Positions 1-7,106 of a stretch of 23,253 nt of DNA are shown here, piece by piece. Origin of the DNA: MGIIa-L3 sp038150305 (lineage in GTDB: Archaea > Thermoplasmatota > Poseidoniia > Poseidoniales > Poseidoniaceae); contig JAYOTG010000029.1 in assembly GCA_038150305.1 (NCBI GenBank), positions 1 through 23,253 of the forward strand, in the 5' to 3' direction. How positions within the stretch are numbered: position 1 is the stretch's first letter; every line of letters begins with the position of its first letter. The notes under the pieces were generated by a model, which worked only from the letters and a program-made list of their open reading frames with translations, was not told where the DNA came from and ran no database searches. A program made the translations under genes and the position numbers.

Positions 1-1476
1 CTCAACATCGTCTACCTGAACACCATTCAGGACGAGAACCAGAAGCAGTACTTCGTGCAGGAATTGTCACGCGAACTCTACGACTGGATGCTCACCCAGC
101 AGCCGGCCGAAGGGGAACTCAAGCTCCTGTTCTTCATGGACGAAGTGGCGCCCTACCTGCCGCCGCATCCCCGCAATCCTCCGGCGAAAGACCTCATCAA
201 ACTCATCTTCAAGCAGGCCCGAAAATACGGCGTGGCCTGCGTTCTGGCCACGCAAAATGTCAGCGACGTGGACTACAAAATCCTCGCACAGGCCAACACC
301 ACCTTCGTCGGCCGCTTCACCCAACCGCAAGACGTCGAGAAAGTCCGTCACCTGCTGAAGGAGTCCGGCAGCGACGTCGATCTGGTCGGACAACTGCCCA
401 CGCTGGGCCCCGGTCAGTTCCAGGTCGTCGCTCCTGACGTGGACGAGAACCCCTTCCCGCTGCAGTGCCGATGGCTGTACACCGACCACGGTGCCCCGCT
501 GTCCGAAGACCAGGTTGAAGAATTGATCAGCGACGACGTGCGTCGCTGGGCGCGTTCTCGCTCCGCCGGCGCACACAGGAAACGCGGCGGCTCAGGCGCC
601 GCCGATGCCGCGGCACGCGGCTCACGCTGGAACCACGACGACGAAGTGGGCATCGTCGCAAAATCCCGCATCACCGCCGTGGGCGGCATGACCGCCGCGG
701 CCCACGGCGTGGTGGACGACTCCGCCTTCGAGGTCCGCCTGATGGGTGGCTTGGCCGTTCTGAAAGACGGGCGCGATCCGCTCTACACGATGCAGGCGGC
801 CAGCAACGCCGCCTCGGTGCTCGCGCTCGGTTGGTGCCTCATCGCGCTGCTCGTGGCGTGGCGCGACGACGGCCTCGATTGGTGGTGGCTCTTGTTCGGC
901 GCCGGCGTCTCGGGCCTCGTGGGCCTGGTCATCGCCCTGGAGTGGTTCCTTGCGCACGACGCCGACCTGCTGCTCCGCATCTCGAAATTCACGCGCCAAT
1001 TCCAAATCGGCCTGGTGGTCTGGCTCTGGACCCTCCTCATTTGGTCGACGTGGGGGGATCTGGACCTCTTGGGCGCGGCACCGTTGCTGGAAGTCGTGGT
1101 GCTGTGGACCTCGCTCTTCCTGGCCATCGAAGGCCTGCACCGCTTCCGCCTTGGACGCCTCCATTGGGACGGCGATTCCGCCTGGTCGAGGCTGTCGGGC
1201 ATCACCGCGGTCCTGACCGAGGCGCAAATGCACGACATGCGCGCCTCGTCCTCGGAGATCCTCGCAGCGATGCGTTGGATCGTGCATGGCGTGACCGTCG
1301 TGCTCGGTTGCTTGCTGCTGATCGCCTTGCCCGCCATGTCCGAAGGCACGGGCTTGCCCGGCCCTGATGCCGCATGGATGCACCTCGTGCTGTGGCTGAC
1401 CTCGCTGTACGCCCTGATGTGGGGCTCGGAAGGCTGGCTGCGCATGCGTGGGCGCTTGCCAGAGCCCGAAGCCTGA
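1..1476 (+). CDS. HerA/VirB4-like ATPase with C-terminal membrane domain (5' end missing)
   Basis: The reading frame is open from base 1, so the N-terminus and Walker A motif lie outside the window; about 491 residues remain. The first 170 or so match the C-terminal half of HerA/DUF87-DUF853 type DNA-translocating ATPases: a Walker B-like LLFFMDEV followed by APYLPP, then the sensor-like segment GVACVLATQN and a terminal TFVGRF..P segment. A basic, Gly/Ala-rich linker follows (around RRWARSRSAGAHRKRGG), then roughly five to six hydrophobic segments between about residue 260 and the C-terminus (for example GWCLIALLVAW, GVSGLVGLVIALEW, IVHGVTVVLGCLLLIALP). A multi-spanning tail on a HerA-like ATPase is unusual and suggests membrane tethering. 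The ATPase family is well supported; the biological role is unknown. The stop codon overlaps the ribosome binding site of the next gene. Confidence 0.75.
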   Translation, partial: LNIVYLNTIQDENQKQYFVQELSRELYDWMLTQQPAEGELKLLFFMDEVAPYLPPHPRNPPAKDLIKLIFKQARKYGVACVLATQNVSDVDYKILAQANTTFVGRFTQPQDVEKVRHLLKESGSDVDLVGQLPTLGPGQFQVVAPDVDENPFPLQCRWLYTDHGAPLSEDQVEELISDDVRRWARSRSAGAHRKRGGSGAADAAARGSRWNHDDEVGIVAKSRITAVGGMTAAAHGVVDDSAFEVRLMGGLAVLKDGRDPLYTMQAASNAASVLALGWCLIALLVAWRDDGLDWWWLLFGAGVSGLVGLVIALEWFLAHDADLLLRISKFTRQFQIGLVVWLWTLLIWSTWGDLDLLGAAPLLEVVVLWTSLFLAIEGLHRFRLGRLHWDGDSAWSRLSGITAVLTEAQMHDMRASSSEILAAMRWIVHGVTVVLGCLLLIALPAMSEGTGLPGPDAAWMHLVLWLTSLYALMWGSEGWLRMRGRLPEPEA

Positions 1477-1487
1477 GGTGAAGCAGC

Positions 1488-2594
1488 ATGGCCCATCCCC
1501 TCGACCCGTTTGCGCTTGGCGAGGGTCGTCCGACGCTGCGCAACCGCGCGGTCCTCGCGGCGATGACCAACAAACAGTCCCGCGACGACGGCGTCCTTTC
1601 CGACGAGGAAATCCGCTGGCTGCTGCGTCGAGCGGAGGGTGGATTCGGCATCGTGACGACGGCGGCCGCCCACGTGGACGAAGGCGGCCAGGGCTGGGAG
1701 GGCGAAATGGGCGTGTGGGGCGACCATCAGCTGCCTCGCCTGACCGAGTTGGCCGACGGGTTGCGCTCCCACGGCGCGACAAGCCTCGTGCAGATCTTCC
1801 ACGGTGGGCTTCGGGCCCCTCGCGCCATCACGGGCCGTCAACCTGTTTCGGCCAGCGACGTGGACGACCAGGGGGCCGAAGAGCCGGCCCGAGCGCTGAC
1901 CGAGGCTGAGGTGGAAGGGCTGGTGTCGGCCTTCGTGGAGGCCGCGGTCCGCTGCGAGCGTGCCGGTTTTGACGGGGTCGAACTGCACGGGGCGCACGGC
2001 TACCTCATCGCCCAATTTCTCGGGACGAAAACGAACCGGAGAGGCGACCGATGGGGCGGGGATTTGGCCGGTCGTGCCGCCTTCCTCAGGGCGATCGTGG
2101 ATGGCGTAAGAGCCGCGACCTCGCCTGAATTCTTGCTCGCCGTCCGCCTTTCTCCGCAGATCGATGCGATGGGCATACGCCTCTCTGAGAGCCTCGAGTT
2201 GGCGACGTGGTTGCCGGCATGGGGCGTGGACCTGCTGCACATCTCCTGCTGGGACGCCTTCCAAGGTGCGCCAGACGAACCTGACGACCCGCGCACCCTC
2301 ACGCGACGTTTCCGAGCTGCCTTGCCCGAAGGCTATCCCTTGCTGTCGACGGGCGCCATCTGGGACGCGGCCGACGCAGCCTTCGTGCTCGGAGAAGGCG
2401 CCGACTTGGTCGGTGTGGCCCGGGTGGCCATCGGTCATCCGGCATGGCCAGAAGGGTTGGCCGAAGAGGACTATGCCCCCGCACGTCCACCGTTTTCGCC
2501 TGAAGCGCTTGCAGCAGCCGGGCTCAGTCCGGTCTTCATCGGGTACATGCGCCGCTGGAAGGGCTTCGTCACGGACGGACGCTCCGCAGATTGA
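1488..2594 (+). CDS. NADH:flavin oxidoreductase, Old Yellow Enzyme family
   Basis: This 368-residue protein is a single-domain FMN TIM barrel of the Old Yellow Enzyme family, which reduces activated C=C bonds with NAD(P)H. Visible hallmarks are VQIFHGG near residue 101 and the segment ELHGAHGYLIAQFL (about 165-178), containing the substrate-binding pair H167/H170 and the proton-donor-position Tyr172. It is followed by TNRRGDRWGGDLAGR, the usual family signature. No Fe-S or second Rossmann domain is present, so it is not a 2,4-dienoyl-CoA reductase-length enzyme. The ATG lies 11 bases after the upstream stop, and GGTG at 1477-1480 serves as Shine-Dalgarno, so it is probably co-transcribed with the HerA-like gene. 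It converges on the next gene with only three bases between stops. The substrate cannot be told. Confidence 0.9.
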   Translation: MAHPLDPFALGEGRPTLRNRAVLAAMTNKQSRDDGVLSDEEIRWLLRRAEGGFGIVTTAAAHVDEGGQGWEGEMGVWGDHQLPRLTELADGLRSHGATSLVQIFHGGLRAPRAITGRQPVSASDVDDQGAEEPARALTEAEVEGLVSAFVEAAVRCERAGFDGVELHGAHGYLIAQFLGTKTNRRGDRWGGDLAGRAAFLRAIVDGVRAATSPEFLLAVRLSPQIDAMGIRLSESLELATWLPAWGVDLLHISCWDAFQGAPDEPDDPRTLTRRFRAALPEGYPLLSTGAIWDAADAAFVLGEGADLVGVARVAIGHPAWPEGLAEEDYAPARPPFSPEALAAAGLSPVFIGYMRRWKGFVTDGRSAD

Positions 2595-2597
2595 TCA

Positions 2598-3911
2598 TCA
2601 GCGACGACCGCGTCCGCCACCGCCGCTGCGGCGGCCGCCTCCGCTACTCCGACCTCCACCGCCACTGCGGCCTCGACCGCCTCCACCGCTGGAGCGGCCC
2701 CCGACACGGACCCGACGGTTTGAGCCCCCTCGATGGTGCGACCTGGTGCTGTGGTGGTGGCGGCGATGGTGGCGGTTTCCGTAGTGGTGGCCATAGTGTC
2801 CATGTCGACCCATCATGACCCTCGGCTGAGATGTACCTCCTTTGCCGGTCAACACGAAGGCCACGAGGAAGATGATGACAGAGCAGCACATGGCGGTGCC
2901 AATGAACTCGCCTGGGTCGGTGGTGGGGTCCTCCCACGCCGCTTCTGACGGGTTTTCGGTGTCGACCATCACCGTCACGGTGCTTCCAGGTCCGAACGTT
3001 TCGACGTAATCGACGAGGCACGACGAGCCCCACCCTTCCGTGACTGGACTCCCTCCCCAGATGTCCCTGACGTATGCTTCGCCGTCGAAGGTGTACGCCA
3101 CAGCGGCGTCCATGCCGCACATGGTTACGAGCACGGCGCGACCGTAGCCGCCCCATTCAAGCTGGGAAGATTCACGGTATCCGGTTCGGAAACCCGGATG
3201 GTCCTCGTCAACTTCGGTCATGAGGGCCAACTCAAACGCTTGATGTGAGGAAGGATCGTACGGGTCAACGGCAATGGTCAGGTTGGTCCCGTTCGCAAAG
3301 ACATCCTCGATGGCAGAAAGGCAGGGGCCCGAATCGTAGAGGATCGGGCTGTATTCCCACGCCTGATGCTCCGTCCCGTTCACGGTCCACCTCAAATCGA
3401 GATCCGCGTAGCACTCGTACTCGGTCCAGTATTCGGTCCAGCAGTCTTCGTACGTGTCGCCATATTCGTCCGTGTACGTCGAGCATTGCGTGTCCGACCG
3501 CTCATATCTGTCCTCATAGTACGCCGTCCCGTTGTTCTCCTCGAGGTACACGGTTGCCGTGGTCAAGAAGGCCTCTGGAGCAATGGGGCCTCCCACCACC
3601 GTGGCATCGACCTCGGACCAAGGAACGTAGGCGTTGCTGGCGTTCACCAACGCAACATTTCCAATGATCAGGCCGACGGCCACAATCACGAGGACGCCCA
3701 AGGCGACCGGGTGCTTTGGACCACCAAAGGAACGCTTCGTCTTGCCCGACATGCTTCCTCCTGTGGCCGCATTGGCGCCGATGGCGATGGACGGAGGGCT
3801 CGAGGAAACGGGTTTCGCGGGAAGGATGGCGGGCTGCTGGGGCGCAGGCGCAGCGGCTCCGCTTTGCCAGCCCGAATCCCAGAACACGTCATTCCCGTCG
3901 CCGGTCGTCAC
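2598..3911 (-). CDS. DUF3592-like membrane protein with His-rich and GRS-rich tail
   Basis: This 437-residue protein starts at GTG (3911), the first start after an in-frame stop. An ATG at 3752 (residue 54) has a much better Shine-Dalgarno (AGGAGG, five bases upstream), so the true start may be there; that would remove a Pro/Ala-rich N-terminus. One membrane helix lies at about 69-90 and a second at about 334-354. The extracytoplasmic part between them holds two segments ending like DUF3592 modules (LTIAVDPYDPSSHQAF and VTVMVDTENPSEAAW), plus a Tyr/Asp-rich, Cys-containing stretch. After the second helix, an approximately 80-residue tail has 11 His within about 27 residues, then Gly/Arg/Ser repeats. 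The tail is predicted cytoplasmic and could bind metal or nucleic acid; that is inference. Function unknown. Confidence 0.8.
   Translation of the reverse strand: MTTGDGNDVFWDSGWQSGAAAPAPQQPAILPAKPVSSSPPSIAIGANAATGGSMSGKTKRSFGGPKHPVALGVLVIVAVGLIIGNVALVNASNAYVPWSEVDATVVGGPIAPEAFLTTATVYLEENNGTAYYEDRYERSDTQCSTYTDEYGDTYEDCWTEYWTEYECYADLDLRWTVNGTEHQAWEYSPILYDSGPCLSAIEDVFANGTNLTIAVDPYDPSSHQAFELALMTEVDEDHPGFRTGYRESSQLEWGGYGRAVLVTMCGMDAAVAYTFDGEAYVRDIWGGSPVTEGWGSSCLVDYVETFGPGSTVTVMVDTENPSEAAWEDPTTDPGEFIGTAMCCSVIIFLVAFVLTGKGGTSQPRVMMGRHGHYGHHYGNRHHRRHHHSTRSHHRGGSNRRVRVGGRSSGGGGRGRSGGGGRSSGGGRRSGGGGRGRR
2601..2725 (-). repeat. Low-complexity GC-rich tract encoding Gly/Arg/Ser repeats
   Basis: This is a purine/pyrimidine-biased, GC-rich tract at the 3' end of the DUF3592-like gene. 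It encodes repeating GGGGR, GRSS and GGGRR units on the minus strand. Such tracts change length by slippage, so the tail length may vary between strains. Confidence 0.6.
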
Positions 3912-3965
3912 GTCACCACATCGTCACGTCGCCCTTCAAGCCACCCCCGAACAAGGGGCAGGGCC

Positions 3966-4661
3966 ATGAGGTATGCCGAGGTCCACGCCACCATGGACGA
4001 TGCGCCGATGGTGCCGCTGGTCTGGCATGAGCGCCCAATGGAACAGATGCGCGACGACGGTCGGCGCTTCCTCGAGGATTTGCGTGGCCGGCGCACGACC
4101 CGTCATTTCTCAACGCGCCCCGTTCCGCGTGACCTGATCGAAACCGCCATCTTGGCGGGTGGTACGGCCCCAAGCGGAGCCCACCTTCAGCCGTGGACCT
4201 TTGTCGCGGTCTCCAACGCGGAGCTCAAGCAGCGCTTGCGCGACGCGGCCGAGGCCGAAGAGCGGCGCACCTACGAGGAGCGCATGCCCGAGGCCTGGCG
4301 GGAAGTCCTCGCACCGCTTGGCACGGACGCGATCAAGGCGCACCTCACCGATGCACCATGGGTGGTGGTCCTGTTCCGACAGAACAAGCGCTTGCGCGAC
4401 AACGGCGAGTGGGGCCCGACCTACTACGCCACGGAGTCGTGCGGCATCGCGGCCGGGATGTTCATCGCGGCGGTCCACCGCATGGGCCTGGTCACCCTGA
4501 CCCACACGCCCTCACCGATGGGTTTCCTGCAAACCTTGCTGAAACGGCCCGATCACGAAACGGCGATGCTGGTGCTTCCTGTCGGCTACCCGGCGGAGGA
4601 CGCCAAGGTGCCTGACCTTGAACGAAAAGCCCTCGAGGACGTCTCCGTCTTCTTTGAATGA
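3966..4661 (+). CDS. Nitroreductase-fold flavoprotein, iodotyrosine deiodinase-like
   Basis: This is a 231-residue FMN-dependent protein. The start is placed at ATG 3966 because upstream in-frame sequence does not look like the family; ATG 3993 is an alternative. Family features are RRTTRHFSTRPVP (42-54), TAPSGAHLQPWTFV (67-80), and the closing LPVGYP..DAKVPDLERK segment. Recalled from human iodotyrosine deiodinase, the lid pattern E-x3-Y and a downstream IK contact the iodotyrosine zwitterion (E157, Y161, K182); here E99, Y103 and K124 occupy matching places. In that family the enzyme reductively removes iodide from mono- and diiodotyrosine using FMNH2. The lid match makes dehalogenation of halotyrosines the best guess, but a general nitroreductase role is not excluded. 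It is divergent from the DUF3592-like gene with 54 bases between them. Confidence 0.85.
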   Translation: MRYAEVHATMDDAPMVPLVWHERPMEQMRDDGRRFLEDLRGRRTTRHFSTRPVPRDLIETAILAGGTAPSGAHLQPWTFVAVSNAELKQRLRDAAEAEERRTYEERMPEAWREVLAPLGTDAIKAHLTDAPWVVVLFRQNKRLRDNGEWGPTYYATESCGIAAGMFIAAVHRMGLVTLTHTPSPMGFLQTLLKRPDHETAMLVLPVGYPAEDAKVPDLERKALEDVSVFFE

Positions 4662-4663
4662 CT

Positions 4664-4691
4664 CTTTTATGCGTAATGAATACGGACGCAT
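4664..4691 (+). terminator. Possible terminator after the nitroreductase gene
   Basis: A TCTTTT run three bases after the stop fits archaeal U-tract termination. It is followed by a short inverted repeat, ATGCGT (4669-4674) and ACGCAT (4686-4691). The call is weak and based only on position and composition. Confidence 0.3.
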
Positions 4692-4760
4692 TCGAGCCGG
4701 GTGAAATGCTCAAATGGGGACCTTTCTGCGAGGCATGTGCGCGCAGTGCACCGAAATGAG

Positions 4761-4790
4761 GCGGAGAAGGGGCAATTGCCCCTTCCCCGC
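4761..4790. terminator. Strong hairpin between convergent genes
   Basis: Bases 4766-4785 form a perfect 20-base palindrome (GAAGGGGCAA and its complement). The stem extends outward through one A/C mismatch to GCGG/CCGC. It lies 23 bases beyond the pstS stop and about 100 bases beyond the nitroreductase stop, between convergent genes. No U-run follows on either strand, so it may act as a transcript-end or stabilising hairpin rather than a classical terminator. A perfect palindrome could also be a protein-binding site. Confidence 0.45.
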
Positions 4791-4813
4791 ACAACCTTCT
4801 GCTGGTGCAGACC

Positions 4814-5920
4814 TCAGCCCAAGCGGCCCAGCATCTCGTTCAGCATGGCGTCGGGCAGTGGGACGTAGCCCACGTCGGCCACGTGATCCATGCCGGCCTC
4901 AGAGTAGCCGTACTCGAAGAAGCCCCGAACGAGGTCCCAGTCGTTGTTGTTGACGTTCATGTAGATGTAACGGGAGAGGGGTGCGTAGCTTCCATCGGCG
5001 ACGGTGCTGGTTTCAGGGGCAACGGCGTTTCCGGCGTCCTGAACCCCGTGGGTGTCGTTGTTGGCAATGGCGGCCACGGAGAGCTCGTTGGCGTTCTCTT
5101 CGTAGTAGGCGTAGCCGAAGTAGCCGATGGCGTACTCGTCACCGGTCAGGCCGTTGACGATCTGGTTGTCGTCCGCGGAGTTTTGGTAGCCGCGGGCCGA
5201 GTCGAAGCTTTCCGCCACCGGATCTGCGTCAGCGAAGCACTTCTTGCAGAAGACCTGCTCGCCGAAGTACTCGTAGGTTCCAGAGTCAGAGTCTGCACCC
5301 CAGAGCTTGATTTCCTGGTCGGGGCACGCCGTGGAATTGTGGAGGTCCCCCCACTCACGGACGCCGTCGCCGTCGTTGTTCGGCGTGGTCGAGTTCATGT
5401 CGAGGCCGCCCTTTTCGTGGGTGGCGAGGTCGCTCTCGCTCCAGTCGCTGAAAATCCAGCGGAGTTGTGCCATGGACAAACCGCCCATGTTGGTGACGCA
5501 CTGGTCGGCCGCTCCGCCCTTCTTCATGACGACGGAAAGGCCGTCGATGGCCACGACGAGTTGGGTGACGGTGACGTCAGAATTGGCGCAGTCGTACACG
5601 CCTTCGCCTTGCGCGGTCGCTTCGGACTCTTTCCAGTCCCGGCTCATGTCGCCGATGTTCACGGCATCGGCATCGGTGCTGCACACCTTGGAGGCGCCTG
5701 CACCAGATCCACCGCCGGCCACGGTGACGGTGTAGTCCGCGTTGGCCGCGCTGTAGGCTTGGCCCCAGGCGCTGGCCACGGGGAAGACCGTGCTGCTGCC
5801 AGCAATGGCAATCGTTTGCTGTTCGGTTTCGGCTTCGCCTTCTCCAATGCAGCCGGCCAATCCAGTGATTACCAGCATGAGGACGATGGTCAGGGTGTTT
5901 GCATGTGTTCCGAGTTTCAT
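4814..5920 (-). CDS. pstS: Phosphate ABC transporter substrate-binding lipoprotein PstS
   Basis: This 368-residue protein captures phosphate outside the membrane and delivers it to PstCA. A signal peptide ends in the lipobox GLAGC, with Cys24 as the lipidation site. The mature protein has the PstS phosphate-binding loops: AGSSTVFP (40-47), GGGSGAG (69-75) and SRDW (93-96). The ATG at 5920 is backed by AAGGAG at 5929-5934 on the minus strand. It is transcribed away from the regulator-pstCAB-phoU operon across a shared A/T-rich intergenic region, so it can be controlled together with the operon yet expressed at its own level, as a binding protein usually needs. Paired Cys residues late in the chain (VFCKKCF) could form a disulfide or bind metal. 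Confidence 0.93.
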   Translation of the reverse strand: MKLGTHANTLTIVLMLVITGLAGCIGEGEAETEQQTIAIAGSSTVFPVASAWGQAYSAANADYTVTVAGGGSGAGASKVCSTDADAVNIGDMSRDWKESEATAQGEGVYDCANSDVTVTQLVVAIDGLSVVMKKGGAADQCVTNMGGLSMAQLRWIFSDWSESDLATHEKGGLDMNSTTPNNDGDGVREWGDLHNSTACPDQEIKLWGADSDSGTYEYFGEQVFCKKCFADADPVAESFDSARGYQNSADDNQIVNGLTGDEYAIGYFGYAYYEENANELSVAAIANNDTHGVQDAGNAVAPETSTVADGSYAPLSRYIYMNVNNNDWDLVRGFFEYGYSEAGMDHVADVGYVPLPDAMLNEMLGRLG

Positions 5921-5970
5921 GGTTCTCGCTCCTTGTGGTGGGCAGCCACCTCTTGGCCATGGGTTTGGCC

Positions 5971-6050
5971 TCTACAGTCTATTTGTTTCTACATATATCT
6001 ACATAGATAACAATAGAATACATAGATTGCCTATCTACACCCGTACCATA
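5971..6050. promoter_or_regulatory. Divergent promoter/operator between pstS and the pst operon
   Basis: This A/T-rich island in GC-rich surroundings carries four TCTACA motifs (5971, 5988, 5998, 6034) and two ACATAGAT direct repeats 19 bases apart (6001-6008 and 6020-6027). It also holds two inverted repeats: ATCTA-CA-TAGAT at 5997-6008, and TAGAT-5-ATCTA at 6023-6037. A CATATATC element at 5992-5999 lies about 72 bases from the pstS start and about 80 from the regulator start and could serve as a TATA box in either direction. The obvious candidate binder is the AbrB-domain regulator encoded beside it. The motifs are seen directly; their role is inferred. Confidence 0.6.
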
Positions 6051-6077
6051 TGGAACGAGCCGTTGGAGGGGTCTTGC

Positions 6078-7097
6078 ATGCCAGACGGTGAGTTTCGAAA
6101 ACTTCAGGTCACCGGGGGCTCGACGATGATCGTCTCCCTGCCAAAGACCTGGGTTCGAGGCAATCAACTGGGCAAAGGCGACATCGTCAGCATCGAAGAG
6201 CTCGCCACCGGCGATCTCCGCATCTCGCCAATGCAGGGAAAAGACAGCAAGACGTGCGTCAGCATCGACTGCTGCACGTTGAACGACGGATTGGCCGACC
6301 TGCTCATCGGCGCCTACCTCACAGGCACGAGCACCATTGACGTGACGTGCAAGCAGCCCATTCCTCGTGCCATACGCACGGAAATCCGGGACTTTCTGCG
6401 TGACACGCGTGGGATGGAGATCGAGGAAGACGACGAACGCCACATTCGCATCGTGTCCATCCTGAACCCGTCAGAACTTCGTCTTCAAGTGTCCATCAAC
6501 CGAATGTACATCCTCATCTCCAGTTTGGTCAACGACGCCTTCGAAGTGTTGGGGGGCGAAAGCGACGAGTTGCTTTCAGACATCCAAGACCGAGAGCGGC
6601 AAATCGATGCGCGACGTCTGTTGGTCGAACGCCAGGTGGCCTCGGCCATCAAGAACCCGTCCGTGGAGAAGGGGTTGAACGTCGACCGTTATGCTGCGGT
6701 GGAGCACGCGAACATCGCCCGGGTTTTGGAGCGCATGGGTGACCACGCCGCAAGGTTGGCGATGCTGGTGCGGGAAAATTCGCATCTCGTGAAGACAAAA
6801 ACGACGGAAATGCCGCTCCAAGCCATCCCGACGTGGAGTCAGGAGTTGAAGACGCTCGTTCACAACATGTACACGAAGGACGTCAGCATCATTCACCAGG
6901 CCAAAACCTCCCTTGTGCAACTCATCGAGGACATCGAGGCGTCGGAAAGCGACCTCTGGACCGGACGAAAATCTGCAGAACGCTTGTTCTGTGAGTTTCA
7001 AATCTCGGAATCGATTCGGAGGCTGTGCGCCTACGGCATCAATTTCGCTGAGGCCCTGCTCAACATGCTCATGAACGAGCGATTGGAATCCGTGTGA
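6078..7097 (+). CDS. Phosphate uptake regulator, AbrB-PhoU fusion
   Basis: This 339-residue protein starts at ATG 6078, preceded by GGAGGGG at 6065-6071. Residues about 5-50 (FRKLQVTGGSTMIVSLPKTW) form a SpoVT/AbrB swapped-hairpin DNA-binding domain. The rest is PhoU-like helical sequence, including the metal-site-type motif ERMGDHA (218-224). Fusions of this type are known in archaea and sit beside pst genes; they are thought to couple the state of the Pst transporter to transcription, taking the place of the bacterial PhoR/PhoB route. It leads the operon and probably binds its own divergent promoter. pstC follows after nine bases, with TGAGGTG joining the stop codon to the next Shine-Dalgarno. 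Confidence 0.9.
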   Translation: MPDGEFRKLQVTGGSTMIVSLPKTWVRGNQLGKGDIVSIEELATGDLRISPMQGKDSKTCVSIDCCTLNDGLADLLIGAYLTGTSTIDVTCKQPIPRAIRTEIRDFLRDTRGMEIEEDDERHIRIVSILNPSELRLQVSINRMYILISSLVNDAFEVLGGESDELLSDIQDRERQIDARRLLVERQVASAIKNPSVEKGLNVDRYAAVEHANIARVLERMGDHAARLAMLVRENSHLVKTKTTEMPLQAIPTWSQELKTLVHNMYTKDVSIIHQAKTSLVQLIEDIEASESDLWTGRKSAERLFCEFQISESIRRLCAYGINFAEALLNMLMNERLESV

Positions 7098-7106
7098 GGT
7101 GGCAAA

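Noticed and set aside
783..2438. Long minus-strand open frame (551 codons) opposite the HerA-like and oxidoreductase genes
   Set aside because: The plus strand there encodes two recognisable proteins. The minus frame gives Arg/Pro/His-rich sequence with no motif, the usual shadow in GC-rich DNA.
3366..3965. 200-residue upstream extension of the nitroreductase-like frame
   Set aside because: It overlaps the DUF3592-like gene on the other strand and shows no nitroreductase similarity. The family begins near the ATG at 3966.
4805..6010. Plus-strand open frame (401 codons) antisense to pstS
   Set aside because: PstS on the minus strand has a lipobox, phosphate loops and a ribosome site. The antisense frame is Val/Gly-rich without motifs.
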